Shown one piece after another: positions 48,984 through 60,154 of a stretch of 64,000 bases of DNA. Under the pieces are notes generated by a model, which saw only the letters and a list, made by a program, of their open reading frames with translations, was not told the DNA's origin and did not search any database. Where the stretch lies: contig NZ_RCVT01000001.1 in assembly GCF_016107325.1 (NCBI RefSeq), positions 310,001 to 374,000 on the forward strand, in the 5' to 3' direction. The DNA is from Sphingomonas sp. MA1305. GTDB lineage: Bacteria; Pseudomonadota; Alphaproteobacteria; Sphingomonadales; Sphingomonadaceae. Positions within the stretch are counted from its first letter, which is position 1, and each line of letters begins with the position of its first letter. A program made the translations under genes and the position numbers.

Positions 48984-50576
48984 ATGAGCTATCATCAGAC
49001 GATCGGTGCGGCGGTTCAGGCGATCGGCGATCGGCCGACATGGGCCGGGATCGATGGCGAGGCGGTCGCGCGTATGCGGTTGCAGAACCGTTTTCGCACC
49101 GGCCTCGACATCGCGCGCTACACCGCCGCGATCATGCGGCGCGACATGGCGGCCTATGACGCCGATCCGTCCGCCTACACCCAGTCGCTCGGCTGCTGGC
49201 ACGGCTTCATCGGCCAGCAGAAGCTGATCGCGATCAAGAAGCATTTCGGCACCACCAAGGGCCGCTACCTGTATCTGTCGGGCTGGATGATCGCGGCGCT
49301 GCGCAGCGAATTCGGGCCGCTGCCCGACCAGTCGATGCACGAGAAGACCAGCGTGCCGGCGCTGATCGAGGAACTCTACACCTTCCTGCGACAGGCAGAT
49401 GCGCGCGAACTGTCGCTGCTGTTCCGCGATCTCGACGCGGCCAAGGCGGCGGGTGACGCGGTCAACACGCATCGCTTGCTGCACAAGATCGACGCGTACG
49501 AAACCCATGTCGTGCCGATCATCGCCGACATCGACGCCGGCTTCGGCAATGCCGAGGCGACCTATCTGCTCGCCAAGAAGATGATCGAGGCGGGCGCCTG
49601 CGCCCTGCAGATCGAGAACCAGGTCAGCGACGAGAAGCAATGCGGCCACCAGGATGGCAAGGTCACCGTGCCGCACGAGGATTTCCTGCAGAAGATCCGT
49701 GCGATCCGCTACGCCTTCCTCGAATTGGGCGTCGAGGACGGCATCATCGTCGCCCGCACCGACTCGCTGGGCGCGGGCCTGACCAAGCAGATCGCCTTTT
49801 CGCGCGAGCCGGGCGATCTCGGCGACCAGTACAACGCTTTCCTGGACTGTGAGGAGGTGGTCGATCCGTCGACGTTGCGCGGCGACGTCGTGCTGGCGCG
49901 CGACGGCAAGCTGCTGCGGCCGAAGCGGCTGCCGTCCAACCTGTTCCAGTTCCGCGAGGGGACGGGGGCCGACCGCTGCGTGCTCGACTGCATCACCGCG
50001 CTCCAGCACGGCGCCGACCTGCTGTGGATCGAGACGGAGAAACCGCATATCGAGCAGATCGCGTCGATGGTCGACCGGATCCGCGCCGTCGTGCCCGATG
50101 CCAAGCTGGTCTACAACAATTCGCCCAGCTTCAACTGGACGCTCAACTTCCGTCAGCAGGTCTACGACCGCTGGGCCGGCGAGGGGCGCGACGTATCCGG
50201 CTATGACCGGGCTGGGCTGATGAGCGCCAGCTACGACGCCACCGATCTGGCCGCCGAGGCGGACGAGCGCATCCGCACCTTTCAGAAGGATGCGAGCGCG
50301 CGGGCGGGCATCTTCCACCATCTCATCACGCTGCCGACCTATCACACGGCGGCGCTGTCGACCGACAATCTCGCGCGCGACTATTTCGGCGAAGCGGGCA
50401 TGCTCGGCTATGTCGCCGGCGTGCAGCGGCGCGAAATCCGCGAAGGTATCGCCTGCGTCCGCCACCAGAACATGTCGGGCAGCGACATCGGCGACGATCA
50501 CAAGGAGTATTTCGCCGGTGAGGCGGCGCTGAAGGCCGGCGGCGCCCACAATACGATGAACCAATTCGCCGCCTAA
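48984..50576 (+). CDS. aceA: Isocitrate lyase
   Basis: This 530-residue enzyme cleaves isocitrate to glyoxylate and succinate, the first step of the glyoxylate shunt. It belongs to the long subgroup with conserved KQCGHQDGKVTVPHEDF, where Cys220 is catalytic, and IADIDAGFGNAEATYLL for Mg2+ and substrate binding, plus VYNNSPSFNWT near the end. The longer frame from 48897 lacks family identity, so ATG 48984 (MSYHQTIGAAVQAIG) with GAGGG upstream is preferred. It is expected to be controlled by the ScfR-type regulator upstream and to work with PhaZ/BdhA-derived acetyl-CoA. Confidence 0.94.
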   Translation: MSYHQTIGAAVQAIGDRPTWAGIDGEAVARMRLQNRFRTGLDIARYTAAIMRRDMAAYDADPSAYTQSLGCWHGFIGQQKLIAIKKHFGTTKGRYLYLSGWMIAALRSEFGPLPDQSMHEKTSVPALIEELYTFLRQADARELSLLFRDLDAAKAAGDAVNTHRLLHKIDAYETHVVPIIADIDAGFGNAEATYLLAKKMIEAGACALQIENQVSDEKQCGHQDGKVTVPHEDFLQKIRAIRYAFLELGVEDGIIVARTDSLGAGLTKQIAFSREPGDLGDQYNAFLDCEEVVDPSTLRGDVVLARDGKLLRPKRLPSNLFQFREGTGADRCVLDCITALQHGADLLWIETEKPHIEQIASMVDRIRAVVPDAKLVYNNSPSFNWTLNFRQQVYDRWAGEGRDVSGYDRAGLMSASYDATDLAAEADERIRTFQKDASARAGIFHHLITLPTYHTAALSTDNLARDYFGEAGMLGYVAGVQRREIREGIACVRHQNMSGSDIGDDHKEYFAGEAALKAGGAHNTMNQFAA

Positions 50577-50759
50577 ACTTGCTGCGCGGGCCGATGGCGA
50601 GATCGTGCCCGCGCATCTTTCGTATTGACCCGAATCAATCGAACCGATTTGGCAGGTGATATCTCTTTACCATGCCAGATCAGACAGAGTAGGTTACGCA
50701 AAGAGTAAGATGCGAACCGCCAAGCGTATCATTGCGGTATTCGGCCGAGGAATGCCAAG

Positions 50760-51137
50760 ATGCATGAATTCAATCGGCAGGTTAATACGTTCACGGCGGT
50801 GCTGGTGGTCGAGGATCATCCCCTCGTCCTGATGACAGCGGTTGCGATGATCGAGGAGGCGGGTCTCGTCGCCTTCGCTGCCCGAGACGCCGACGAGGCG
50901 TTGGCGATCCTGTCATCCGAACCGGACATCGGCGCGATGCTGACCGACCTCGACATGCCCGGCAGCATGGACGGCCTCGCCTTGGTGCTGACGGTGCAGC
51001 AGCGCTGGCCGCACATTCGCACATTGATCACCAGCGGCGGGCGCGCTCCCGACGAGCCGGCGCTGGCGCCGACGGTCGCCTTCTACCAGAAGCCGTACAA
51101 TCCGAGGCTGGTGATCGACGCCTTGCGCGCCGCCTAG
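50760..51137 (+). CDS. Stand-alone response regulator receiver domain protein
   Basis: A 125-residue CheY-like single domain. The acidic pocket is visible at VEDH (about residues 18-20), the phospho-acceptor Asp63 in MLTDLDMPGSMDG, and Lys111 in YQKPYNP. No output domain follows. A GAGGAATG site lies at moderate spacing before ATG 50760. Such proteins in sphingomonads often take part in phosphorelays or in stress signalling, but the partner kinase cannot be seen here. It stands alone between aceA and the aldo/keto reductase (convergent). Confidence 0.9.
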   Translation: MHEFNRQVNTFTAVLVVEDHPLVLMTAVAMIEEAGLVAFAARDADEALAILSSEPDIGAMLTDLDMPGSMDGLALVLTVQQRWPHIRTLITSGGRAPDEPALAPTVAFYQKPYNPRLVIDALRAA

Positions 51138-51163
51138 CCGTCGCCCTTCTGCAGAGAAGGGGC

Positions 51164-52117
51164 TCAGGCTCCCGCGGCGTCGAGACGGCCGATCTGATCC
51201 TTGCTGAGTTCCAGCGTCATCGCGGGCAGCAGGTCGTGCAGCTGTTCGACTGACGTCGCGCTGGCGATCGGCGCGGTGATCCCTTCCTGCGCGATCAGCC
51301 ACGCAAGGGCGATCTGGGCAAGACTCGCGCCCGTCTCGCCTGCGATCTCGTCCATCGCGGCGAGCACGGCCGCGCCCTTCCCCTCGAGCAGGTCGCCCAT
51401 GCGGTTGCCGCGCACGCTCTTCGACAGGTCGTCGCGGCTGCGGTACTTGCCCGTCAGGAAGCCGGACGCGAGCCCGTAATAGGGCAGCACGCCGATATTC
51501 TCGGCGATGCAATAATCCTCCAACTCGCCTTCGTATTTATGGCGGCTGACGAGGTTATATTCGGGCTGCAGCACATGGTAACGCGGCAGACCCGCCGCCT
51601 TGGCCGCGTCGTTCGCCGATTTGAGCCGGGCGGCGTGGAAGTTGGATGCGCCAATGACACGCACCTTGCCGGCGTCGATCAACTTGGCGAAGGCATCCAG
51701 TACCGCCTCCTGCGGCACGCTGTCGTCGTCCTGGTGCGCATAATAGAGATCGATACGATCGGTGCCGAGCCGCTGCAGCGATGCCTCGGCCGCGGCGGCG
51801 ATGCGGGCCGGCGCCAGCTTCTCGCCGCCCTCGCCGGGCAGCATGCCGACCTTGGTCGCGATCAGCACCTGGTCGCGCTTGCCGCTCGCCTTCAGCCATT
51901 CGCCGATCATGGTTTCGGATTCGCCGCCGCGATGGCCGTCGACCCAGGCGGAATAGACGTCCGCGGTGTCGATCATCGTGCCGCCGCCATCGACGAAGGC
52001 GTCGAGTACCGCAAAGCTGGCGGCGCGATCCGCGGTCCAGCCGAAGACGTTGCCGCCGAGAACGAGCGGAGCGATGCGCAGATCGGTGGAGCCGAGGCGG
52101 CGAAGGGGAGCGGTCAT
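51164..52117 (-). CDS. Aldo/keto reductase
   Basis: A 317-residue (alpha/beta)8 barrel NADPH-dependent reductase of carbonyl compounds. The family signature is visible as FVDGGGTMIDTADVYS with the catalytic Asp, the catalytic Lys in IATKVG, the substrate-side histidine region DLYYAHQDD, and cofactor binding IGASNFHAARL. It fits the YajO/general aldo/keto reductase group. Its start overlaps the lipoprotein gene by ATGA, so it is the second gene of that operon. The physiological substrate is unknown. Confidence 0.9.
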   Translation of the reverse strand: MTAPLRRLGSTDLRIAPLVLGGNVFGWTADRAASFAVLDAFVDGGGTMIDTADVYSAWVDGHRGGESETMIGEWLKASGKRDQVLIATKVGMLPGEGGEKLAPARIAAAAEASLQRLGTDRIDLYYAHQDDDSVPQEAVLDAFAKLIDAGKVRVIGASNFHAARLKSANDAAKAAGLPRYHVLQPEYNLVSRHKYEGELEDYCIAENIGVLPYYGLASGFLTGKYRSRDDLSKSVRGNRMGDLLEGKGAAVLAAMDEIAGETGASLAQIALAWLIAQEGITAPIASATSVEQLHDLLPAMTLELSKDQIGRLDAAGA

Positions 52118-52311
52118 GACGGGTCGGTTCCGTTGCTGGTGGAGTCGAGGGCGTTGAGGTCAACGCTGTTGGCGTCGAGCATCTCCGCCGCCTCGTTCAA
52201 TTGTCGCGATTCATCGGCGGTGACTGCGCCTGGCTGGTCATCCGCAGGGCGCGAGCAGCCGGCCGGAACGACGGCAGCCAACGCAGCCACAAACGGGAAG
52301 ATGCGCGTCAT
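52114..52311 (-). CDS. Small lipoprotein (65 aa)
   Basis: A 65-residue protein with a signal peptide ending in a lipobox (VVPAGC), so the mature part begins at Cys19 and is lipid-anchored. The remaining acidic stretch (TADESRQLNEAAEMLDANSV) looks helical and short. The end overlaps the aldo/keto reductase start by ATGA, which strongly supports real translation. No family is recognised. Confidence 0.7.
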   Translation of the reverse strand: MTRIFPFVAALAAVVPAGCSRPADDQPGAVTADESRQLNEAAEMLDANSVDLNALDSTSNGTDPS

Positions 52312-52423
52312 GACAGCCCCTTCGTGACGATGCCCGGCCCCGGATTAGCGAGGTATCGACCGGCCGAGCAAGGCCGGCCACTGCCGCCAGTCCGATCCAT
52401 GGCGACTGGCGGCGGCGAGGCGC

Positions 52424-52774
52424 TTAGTCCTTCAGCGCGCGGCCGGCTTTTTCGAGCGCATTGCCGGTGGCATCGGCGGCACGGTCCGCACCATTGCTGA
52501 TCGCGCGGCCGGCGCGGTCCGCGGCATTCTCGATCTTGTCGCCGGTGCGGTCGGCGGCATTGTCGATACGGTCGCCGGCGCGATCCATCTTGCGCTCGGC
52601 CGAACCGAAGGCATCGTTGGTCGCTGCCGATACGTCGTCGGCGGCATTGTCGGCGGTGGCGCGCGTGTCGGCGGCGATGGCATTGCCGGCGTCGGCGGTC
52701 TTGTCCTGCGCGTTCTGGCTGCATGCGGCGAGTGCCAGCGCGGGGACCGCGGCGAGGACGAGGATGCGCTTCAT
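52424..52774 (-). CDS. LEA-like helical lipoprotein with 11-residue-type repeats
   Basis: A 116-residue lipoprotein (lipobox LALAAC, mature Cys at residue 18). The body consists of amphipathic helical units DRIDNAADRTGDKIENAADR repeating about every 11 residues, rich in Ala, Asp, Asn and Lys/Arg. Such patterns resemble late-embryogenesis-abundant or Lpp-like coiled helices, which stabilise envelopes under stress or drying. No disordered linker is obvious. It is encoded near another small lipoprotein at 52114 on the same strand but separated by about 110 bases. Function is inferred from composition only. Confidence 0.8.
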   Translation of the reverse strand: MKRILVLAAVPALALAACSQNAQDKTADAGNAIAADTRATADNAADDVSAATNDAFGSAERKMDRAGDRIDNAADRTGDKIENAADRAGRAISNGADRAADATGNALEKAGRALKD

Positions 52775-52869
52775 GATCTGTTCTCCCTTGTGATTGGCCT
52801 GCGTCGTCTACCGGGACATTGATCCAGGTATGACGGGGTGCAACGCGACGATCCCGTTTCGGCTCCGCG

Positions 52870-52898
52870 TTGACCACATATAAAGATTTCTTTATATG
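52870..52898 (+). promoter_or_regulatory. Promoter with embedded perfect inverted repeat, start of the methionine operon
   Basis: TTGACC (52870-52875) and TATATG (52893-52898) are spaced by 17 bases, a housekeeping-type promoter. An 11-bp inverted repeat (ACATATAAAGA-TT-TCTTTATATGT, 52876-52899) covers the whole spacer and the -10. The start codon GTG 52907 is only 8 bases beyond the -10, so transcription should begin at or near it, giving a leaderless mRNA. The repeat is a likely operator for the ArsR-type protein encoded next. Confidence 0.7.
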
Positions 52899-52906
52899 TT
52901 GATCCC

Positions 52907-53860
52907 GTGAGCCATGCCCTCGACATATTCCGCGCCCTTGCCGATGCGACGCGGTTGCGCATCTTCTCGCTGTTGCGCACGATGGAGCTGTCCGTCGGCG
53001 AACTGGCGCAGGTGCTGGGGCAAAGCCAGCCGCGCGTGTCGCGCCACGTGAAGATCCTGTGCGACGCCGGTCTCGCGGAGCGGCGCAAGGAAGGCAGCTG
53101 GGTGTTCGTTGCACTCGGCAAGCAGGTCGCGACCGCACCCGTTGCCGCCGCGCTGGACCAATGGCACGCCAGCGCGCCGGACCATTGGGCGGTCGCCGAC
53201 GCGGCGCGGCTCGCCGCGGTGCGTGCCGATCGGGCGGCGAGCGCAGCGCAATGGTTCGAAGGTCATGCCGACGAATGGGATGCGATCCGCTCCCTCTATA
53301 TTGCCGAGGAGCAGGTGGAGGCGGCGATGGCGGCCTTGATCGGACCGGCACCGATCGGTCAACTGATCGACATCGGTACCGGCACCGGCCGCATGCTGGA
53401 ATTGTTCGCCGGGCAGGCGGAGCTGGCCTTGGGCATCGATCGGTCGTCGGAGATGTTGCGGCTAGCACGCGCCAAGCTGCACGACCGGACCAACACCGAA
53501 TTGCGCCAGGCGGACCTGTATGCGCTGCCGCTCGGTGACGGGGCCGCGGATGTCGCGATCCTGCACCACGTGCTGCATTTCGCGCAGCAGCCGGGCGCGG
53601 CGATCGCCGAGGCAGCGCGCGTATTGGGGCCGGGCGGGCGGCTGCTGATCGCCGATTTCGCGCCGCATGATCGCGAGGAATTGCGCACCCGCGATGCCCA
53701 CACGCGGCTCGGTTTCGGGGATCAGCAGATCGCCGGCTGGTTCGCCAAGGCGGGGCTCGCATTGGCCGAAACACGGACGCTGGAGGGCGGGGAATTGACG
53801 GTGACCTTGTGGCTGGGCGCGCGCCCCGGTGCACGATTGCGTGAGGTGAAAGCGGCATGA
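52907..53860 (+). CDS. ArsR-family regulator fused to a SAM-dependent methyltransferase domain (SahR-like)
   Basis: A 317-residue fusion. The first 90 residues are an ArsR winged helix (LADATRLRIFSLLRTMELSV, QSQPRVSRHVKILCDAGLAE). From about 150 a class I methyltransferase follows with the SAM loop LIDIGTGTGRMLELFA and ILHHVLHFAQQPGAAI. In proteobacteria, SahR-type ArsR regulators respond to S-adenosylhomocysteine and control methionine-cycle genes. A SAM- or SAH-sensing role here is inferred from this fusion and from metF lying directly after it in an ATGA overlap. GTG 52907 is probably used as a leaderless start. The repeat at 52876-52899 is its probable operator. Confidence 0.85.
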   Translation: MSHALDIFRALADATRLRIFSLLRTMELSVGELAQVLGQSQPRVSRHVKILCDAGLAERRKEGSWVFVALGKQVATAPVAAALDQWHASAPDHWAVADAARLAAVRADRAASAAQWFEGHADEWDAIRSLYIAEEQVEAAMAALIGPAPIGQLIDIGTGTGRMLELFAGQAELALGIDRSSEMLRLARAKLHDRTNTELRQADLYALPLGDGAADVAILHHVLHFAQQPGAAIAEAARVLGPGGRLLIADFAPHDREELRTRDAHTRLGFGDQQIAGWFAKAGLALAETRTLEGGELTVTLWLGARPGARLREVKAA

Positions 53861-54798
53861 CAATTTCGGTGAACCAGCTCGAAGAGGCGCAGATCGCACT
53901 GAAGGCGCCGCTCTATGCCGACGTTGCGGGCGACCTCGACGTCTCCTTTGAATTCTTCCCGCCCAAGACGGAGAAGATGGACGCGCAATTGTGGGAGGCG
54001 ATCCGCACGCTCGAACCGTTGGGGCCGAGCTTCGTGTCGGTGACCTACGGCGCCGGCGGATCGACGCGGGAACGCACGCACGCAACGGTGGCGCGCATCC
54101 AGCGCGAGACGTCGCTGGCGGCGGCGGCGCATCTCACCTGTGTCGAGGCGACGCGCGAGGAGATCGATCAGGTCGCGCAGGAATATTGGGCGGCGGGCGT
54201 GCGCCACATCGTCGCGCTGCGCGGCGATCCGCCGGCGGCCGGCGCGCGCTTCCAAAGCCATCCGGGCGGCTATGAGAATGCGGCGGCCTTGGTTGCCGGG
54301 CTCAAGCGGCTGCACCCGTTCGAGATTTCGGTCGCGGCCTATCCGGAAAGCCATCCGGATTCGGTCAATCCGGCTGCCGATCTGGACAACCTCAAGCGCA
54401 AGATCGACGCCGGCGCGGCGCGGGCGATCACCCAATTCTTCTTCGAGCCGGAAACCTTCTTCCGCTTTCGCGACGCGGTGGCGGCGGCGGGAATCACCGC
54501 AGAGATCGTGCCGGGGATCATGCCGGTGACCAATTTCGCGAGCGTGCAGCGGATGAGCGCGATGTGCGGCACCGCCGTGCCCGCGTGGATGGCGCGTTTG
54601 TTCGAGGGGCTCGACGACCATCCCGGATCACGCCAGCTGGTGGCGGCGACGCTAGCCGCGGAACTGAGCCGCAAGCTCTATGCCGGCGGGGTCAAGTCGC
54701 TGCACTTCTACACGCTCAACCGGGCTGAATTGGCGTTTGCGATCTGCCACCTGCTGGGCGTGCGGGCGAAGGACCGCACTGTCGAGGCGGCGGCGTAG
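53857..54798 (+). CDS. metF: 5,10-methylenetetrahydrofolate reductase
   Basis: MetF reduces methylene-THF to methyl-THF, the methyl donor for methionine synthase. The 313-residue TIM-barrel flavoprotein has SFEFFPPKTEKMDAQLWE with the catalytic Glu, SVTYGAGGSTRERT, HLTCVEATREEID, HIVALRGDPPAAGARF and ITQFFFEPETFFRF. It overlaps the ArsR/methyltransferase gene by four bases and is followed by metH after palindromic repeat copy 5, so it is in the methionine operon. Confidence 0.95.
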   Translation: MTISVNQLEEAQIALKAPLYADVAGDLDVSFEFFPPKTEKMDAQLWEAIRTLEPLGPSFVSVTYGAGGSTRERTHATVARIQRETSLAAAAHLTCVEATREEIDQVAQEYWAAGVRHIVALRGDPPAAGARFQSHPGGYENAAALVAGLKRLHPFEISVAAYPESHPDSVNPAADLDNLKRKIDAGAARAITQFFFEPETFFRFRDAVAAAGITAEIVPGIMPVTNFASVQRMSAMCGTAVPAWMARLFEGLDDHPGSRQLVAATLAAELSRKLYAGGVKSLHFYTLNRAELAFAICHLLGVRAKDRTVEAAA

Positions 54799-54800
54799 AC

Positions 54801-54898
54801 CCCCCTCCCGCTTGCGGGAGGGGATGGGGGAGGGCCTGTCCTCCACCGCGCCGCTCGCGACTTCCCTCCCCCGACCCCTCCCGCAAGCGGGAGGGGAG
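54801..54898. repeat. GC-rich palindromic repeat, copy 5 (metF-metH spacer)
   Basis: Left hairpin CCCCTCCCGC-TT-GCGGGAGGGG and right hairpin CCCCTCCCGC-AA-GCGGGAGGGG are 10-bp stems, with CTCC/GGAG-type inner arms. The right arm GGGAGGGGAGGAG ends where the metH ribosome site should be and apparently supplies it, 6 to 10 bases before ATG 54908. It is a member of the CCCCTCCCC family, with a GC addition. Confidence 0.85.
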
Positions 54899-54907
54899 GA
54901 GATGACC

Positions 54908-55954
54908 ATGACCACACGCGACATCTTCCTTGCCGAAGCGGCCAAGCGCATCCTGATCACCGACGGCGCGTTCGGCACCGAGATCCAGAACTGGAAGCTT
55001 TCCGAAGCAGACTATGCCGGATCGCTGGGCCTCACCCACGACCAAAAGGGCAATAACGATATCCTCGCGCTGACCAAGCCCGAGGTGCCGGCGTCGATCC
55101 ACCGCGCCTATTTCGAGGCGGGGGCGGACATTGCCGAAACCAACACCTTCTCGGCGAACAGCATCAGCCAGGCCGATTACGGGGCCGAACATCTCGTCCG
55201 TGAGATCAACTACGAGAGCGCCAAGATGGCGCGGGCGATGGCCGATGAATTCGCCGCTCGCGATGGCCGGCCGCGCTTCGTCGCCGGCGCGATCGGACCG
55301 ACCAACAAGACGCTGTCGCTTTCGCCCGACGTCAACGATCCGGGCTATCGCGAGATCGACTTCGACTATCTGAAAGGCGTCTATCGCGAGCAGACCGATG
55401 CGCTGCTCGATGGCGGCGCCGACTTCATCCTGATCGAGACGGTGTTCGACACGCTAAATGCCAAGGCGGGGATCATGGCGGCGCTCGATGCGGCGCGCGA
55501 TCGCGGGCATGACGTGCCGATCATGCTGTCGATGACGCTGACCGACCTGTCGGGGCGCAACTTGTCGGGCCATACCGTCGAGGCATTCTGGCATGCGGTG
55601 CGTCATGCCCGGCCGTTGACCATCGGGCTCAACTGCTCGTTCGGGGCTGAACAGCTCCGCCCACACGTCAAGACCCTCTCTGAGATCTGTGACACGCTGA
55701 TCATGGTCTATCCCAATGCCGGCCTGCCCAACGAGTTGGGCGCCTATGACGAGGCGCCGGCGACGACCGCGGGGCTGGTCTACGAATGGGCCGGGGCAGG
55801 CCAGGTCAACGTGCTCGGCGGCTGCTGCGGATCGACGCCGGCGCATATCGCCGCGATCGCCGAGCGGGTGCGCGGGGTGCCGCCGCGCGCGATCCCGACG
55901 CCGCCGGTGCGGACGCGGCTCGCCGGGCTGGAGCCGTTCACGATGGCGGCATAG
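54908..55954 (+). CDS. metH: Methionine synthase, homocysteine-binding subunit (MetH N-terminal half)
   Basis: A 348-residue protein that corresponds to the first domain of cobalamin-dependent MetH, the zinc homocysteine-binding barrel. Marks are [15 protein letters not shown] at the start, [20 protein letters not shown], and the zinc cysteines in [10 protein letters not shown] and [18 protein letters not shown] 54902 is an alternative start six bases earlier. I prefer 54908 because the AGGAG of the repeat lies at good distance. Longer frames run into metF. It works with the separate second half encoded at 56110, so methionine synthase is split here. Confidence 0.93.
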   Translation: MTTRDIFLAEAAKRILITDGAFGTEIQNWKLSEADYAGSLGLTHDQKGNNDILALTKPEVPASIHRAYFEAGADIAETNTFSANSISQADYGAEHLVREINYESAKMARAMADEFAARDGRPRFVAGAIGPTNKTLSLSPDVNDPGYREIDFDYLKGVYREQTDALLDGGADFILIETVFDTLNAKAGIMAALDAARDRGHDVPIMLSMTLTDLSGRNLSGHTVEAFWHAVRHARPLTIGLNCSFGAEQLRPHVKTLSEICDTLIMVYPNAGLPNELGAYDEAPATTAGLVYEWAGAGQVNVLGGCCGSTPAHIAAIAERVRGVPPRAIPTPPVRTRLAGLEPFTMAA

Positions 55955-55960
55955 CGTTTA

Positions 55961-56096
55961 TCCTCCCCGCTTGCGGGGAGGGGGACCATGCGCAGCATGG
56001 TGGAGGGGGTTCTCCACGAAGGTAATCGCTGGTGGAGAGCCCCCTCCACCCCTCGGCTTTGCCGAGCGGTCCCCCTCCCCGCGAGCGGGGAGGATA
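55961..56096. repeat. GC-rich palindromic repeat, copy 6 (between the metH halves)
   Basis: A longer member of the family (136 bp). Outer arms TATCCTCCCCGC and GCGGGGAGGATA flank GGTGGAGGGGGTTCTCCA and TGGTGGAGAGCCCCCTCCACC, which pair with each other. The hairpins CCTCCCCGC-TT-GCGGGGAGG and CTCCCCGC-GA-GCGGGGAG close the ends. It separates the stop of the homocysteine-binding half from the start of the second half of MetH. Confidence 0.85.
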
Positions 56097-56109
56097 TGAA
56101 GAAGAATCG

Positions 56110-58710
<2,601 letters not shown>

Positions 58711-58719
58711 GGTGAAAAG

Positions 58720-58740
58720 CCCCTCCCCTGAGGGGAGGGG
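58720..58740. repeat. Single CCCCTCCCC hairpin after metH, terminator candidate
   Basis: CCCCTCCCC-TGA-GGGGAGGGG is a perfect 9-bp hairpin. It starts 10 bases after the metH stop and ends 7 bases before the convergent antiporter stop, so it can work as a shared terminator even though no T-tract follows. It is a short member of the palindromic repeat family. Confidence 0.65.
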
Positions 58741-58746
58741 GAGTGG

Positions 58747-59952
58747 CTAGAACCCGCGTTTCGCCATACCGGGGTCGCGGCGCAACATCGGGGCGACCAT
58801 CGGGATCGTCAGCATCGTGCTGGCCACCGCCATCAACAGCAAGGCGGTGAACGTCTCGTTCGTGATGATCTGCTTATCCAACAGGATGTTGGCGAAGATG
58901 ATCATGATCAGCGCTTTGGTCTGCAGCAGCCAGCCGATCGTCCGTGCCTCGCCCTTGGGCCATTTCAGGATGCGGCCTGCCAGCGCGAGGCCGCCGAGCT
59001 TGCCGCCGACGCTGGCGACGAGCAGCAGCGCCGCGGCGGCGAAGACCGCGAGGCCGCCGACGCCCCATTGCGTCTTGAGGCCGGTCGACAGGAAGAAGAC
59101 GGGCATGACGGCGAGCAGGACCGTCTGGCGGAAACGGTCCATCCGCGCCTCGCCGAACCAATGCGCGTCGAGCACCGCGCCGGCGAGGAACGCGCCGACC
59201 ATGAAGTGCAGCCCCGACCAGTCGGCGGCGAAGGCACAGGCGGCGAGCCAGATCAGCCCGACATACCAGCGATCGTTTTCCGGAATGGCGCGTATCAGCC
59301 GCCGCACCGCCCAGGTCGCGACGGCAAAGCCGACAAGGAAGCCGACCTGACGCGTCACGCGCTCCCAATCGAGCAGGATCAGCGCAAGCACGCCCCAGAT
59401 CGCGATGTCGTCGAGACTGGCGTAGCGTAGCACGCGCTGGCCGAGGGGACTGCGCAGGATGCTGAGCTTTTCCAGCAGCAGGACGAGGATCGGCAAGGCG
59501 GTGACCGCGCAAGCCATGCCGATGCCGAGCACGACCTGCCATTCGGCGCCTGCCGTTCCGCGCCAGCCGGGAAAGTGCAGCATGACGAGCGCCGCGAGGC
59601 TGCCCGCGACCAACGGCATGCCCAGCGCCAGACCCGCGGTGACGCCCGTCTCGCCGCGGCGGCGCCAAGCCTCGGTGACGTCGAGCTCGAGCCCCGCGAC
59701 CCAGACGAACAGCATCACCGCCCACCAGGCGATGCCGTTCAGCGCCGCCATTGTCGACGGCTGGAAAACGAAGGCGTAATAATCGGGCATCAGCGCGCCG
59801 AGCACGCCCGGGCCGAGCAGGATGCCGCCGATGATCTGCACCACGACCAAAGGCGCCCAGTAATCGGTGCGCCCCAACCGCCAGACCAGATACGGCCCGG
59901 TGAAGATGATCAGGATCGCGAGGAGGAATACCTCCGTCGGCGACATATGCAT
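58747..59952 (-). CDS. Cation:proton antiporter (CPA2-type Na+/H+ or K+/H+ exchanger)
   Basis: A 401-residue membrane protein with about twelve helices, of the monovalent cation:proton antiporter-2 family. Marks are GRTDYWAPLVVVQIIGGILLGPG near the start, YASLDDIAIWGVLALILLDW with the paired acidic residues in the middle helix, and FMVGAFLAGAVLDAHWFG in the second half. No C-terminal RCK domain is present. ATG 59952 has GGGGGAGG at 7-base spacing. It probably regulates ion balance and pH, but the ion cannot be assigned. Convergent with metH. Confidence 0.85.
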   Translation of the reverse strand: MHMSPTEVFLLAILIIFTGPYLVWRLGRTDYWAPLVVVQIIGGILLGPGVLGALMPDYYAFVFQPSTMAALNGIAWWAVMLFVWVAGLELDVTEAWRRRGETGVTAGLALGMPLVAGSLAALVMLHFPGWRGTAGAEWQVVLGIGMACAVTALPILVLLLEKLSILRSPLGQRVLRYASLDDIAIWGVLALILLDWERVTRQVGFLVGFAVATWAVRRLIRAIPENDRWYVGLIWLAACAFAADWSGLHFMVGAFLAGAVLDAHWFGEARMDRFRQTVLLAVMPVFFLSTGLKTQWGVGGLAVFAAAALLLVASVGGKLGGLALAGRILKWPKGEARTIGWLLQTKALIMIIFANILLDKQIITNETFTALLLMAVASTMLTIPMVAPMLRRDPGMAKRGF

Positions 59953-60154
59953 CGGTGAACCTCCCCCTTGTGTGCCAGGCGGTTAGCAAAGCCGCCGGCA
60001 CTCCTGCAATCACCCGCGCACTGTCCCGGCGCGGGACGGCACCGCCCCTCGTTCATGTCCTGCCGTGGTCGCCGCGGCGGTTAACCGCGATTGGCCCTTC
60101 CGCCGCGGCGACCGCGCGCGGCATGGCGGGGCGAGCCAGAAGGAACATCGATCC

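Noticed and set aside
55955..56109. Interpretation of split metH as a frameshift or assembly error
   Set aside because: The first half has its own stop after the complete zinc domain, and the second half starts with a normal N-terminus and folate domain. Split MetH is known in alphaproteobacteria, so this is a genuine two-gene arrangement.
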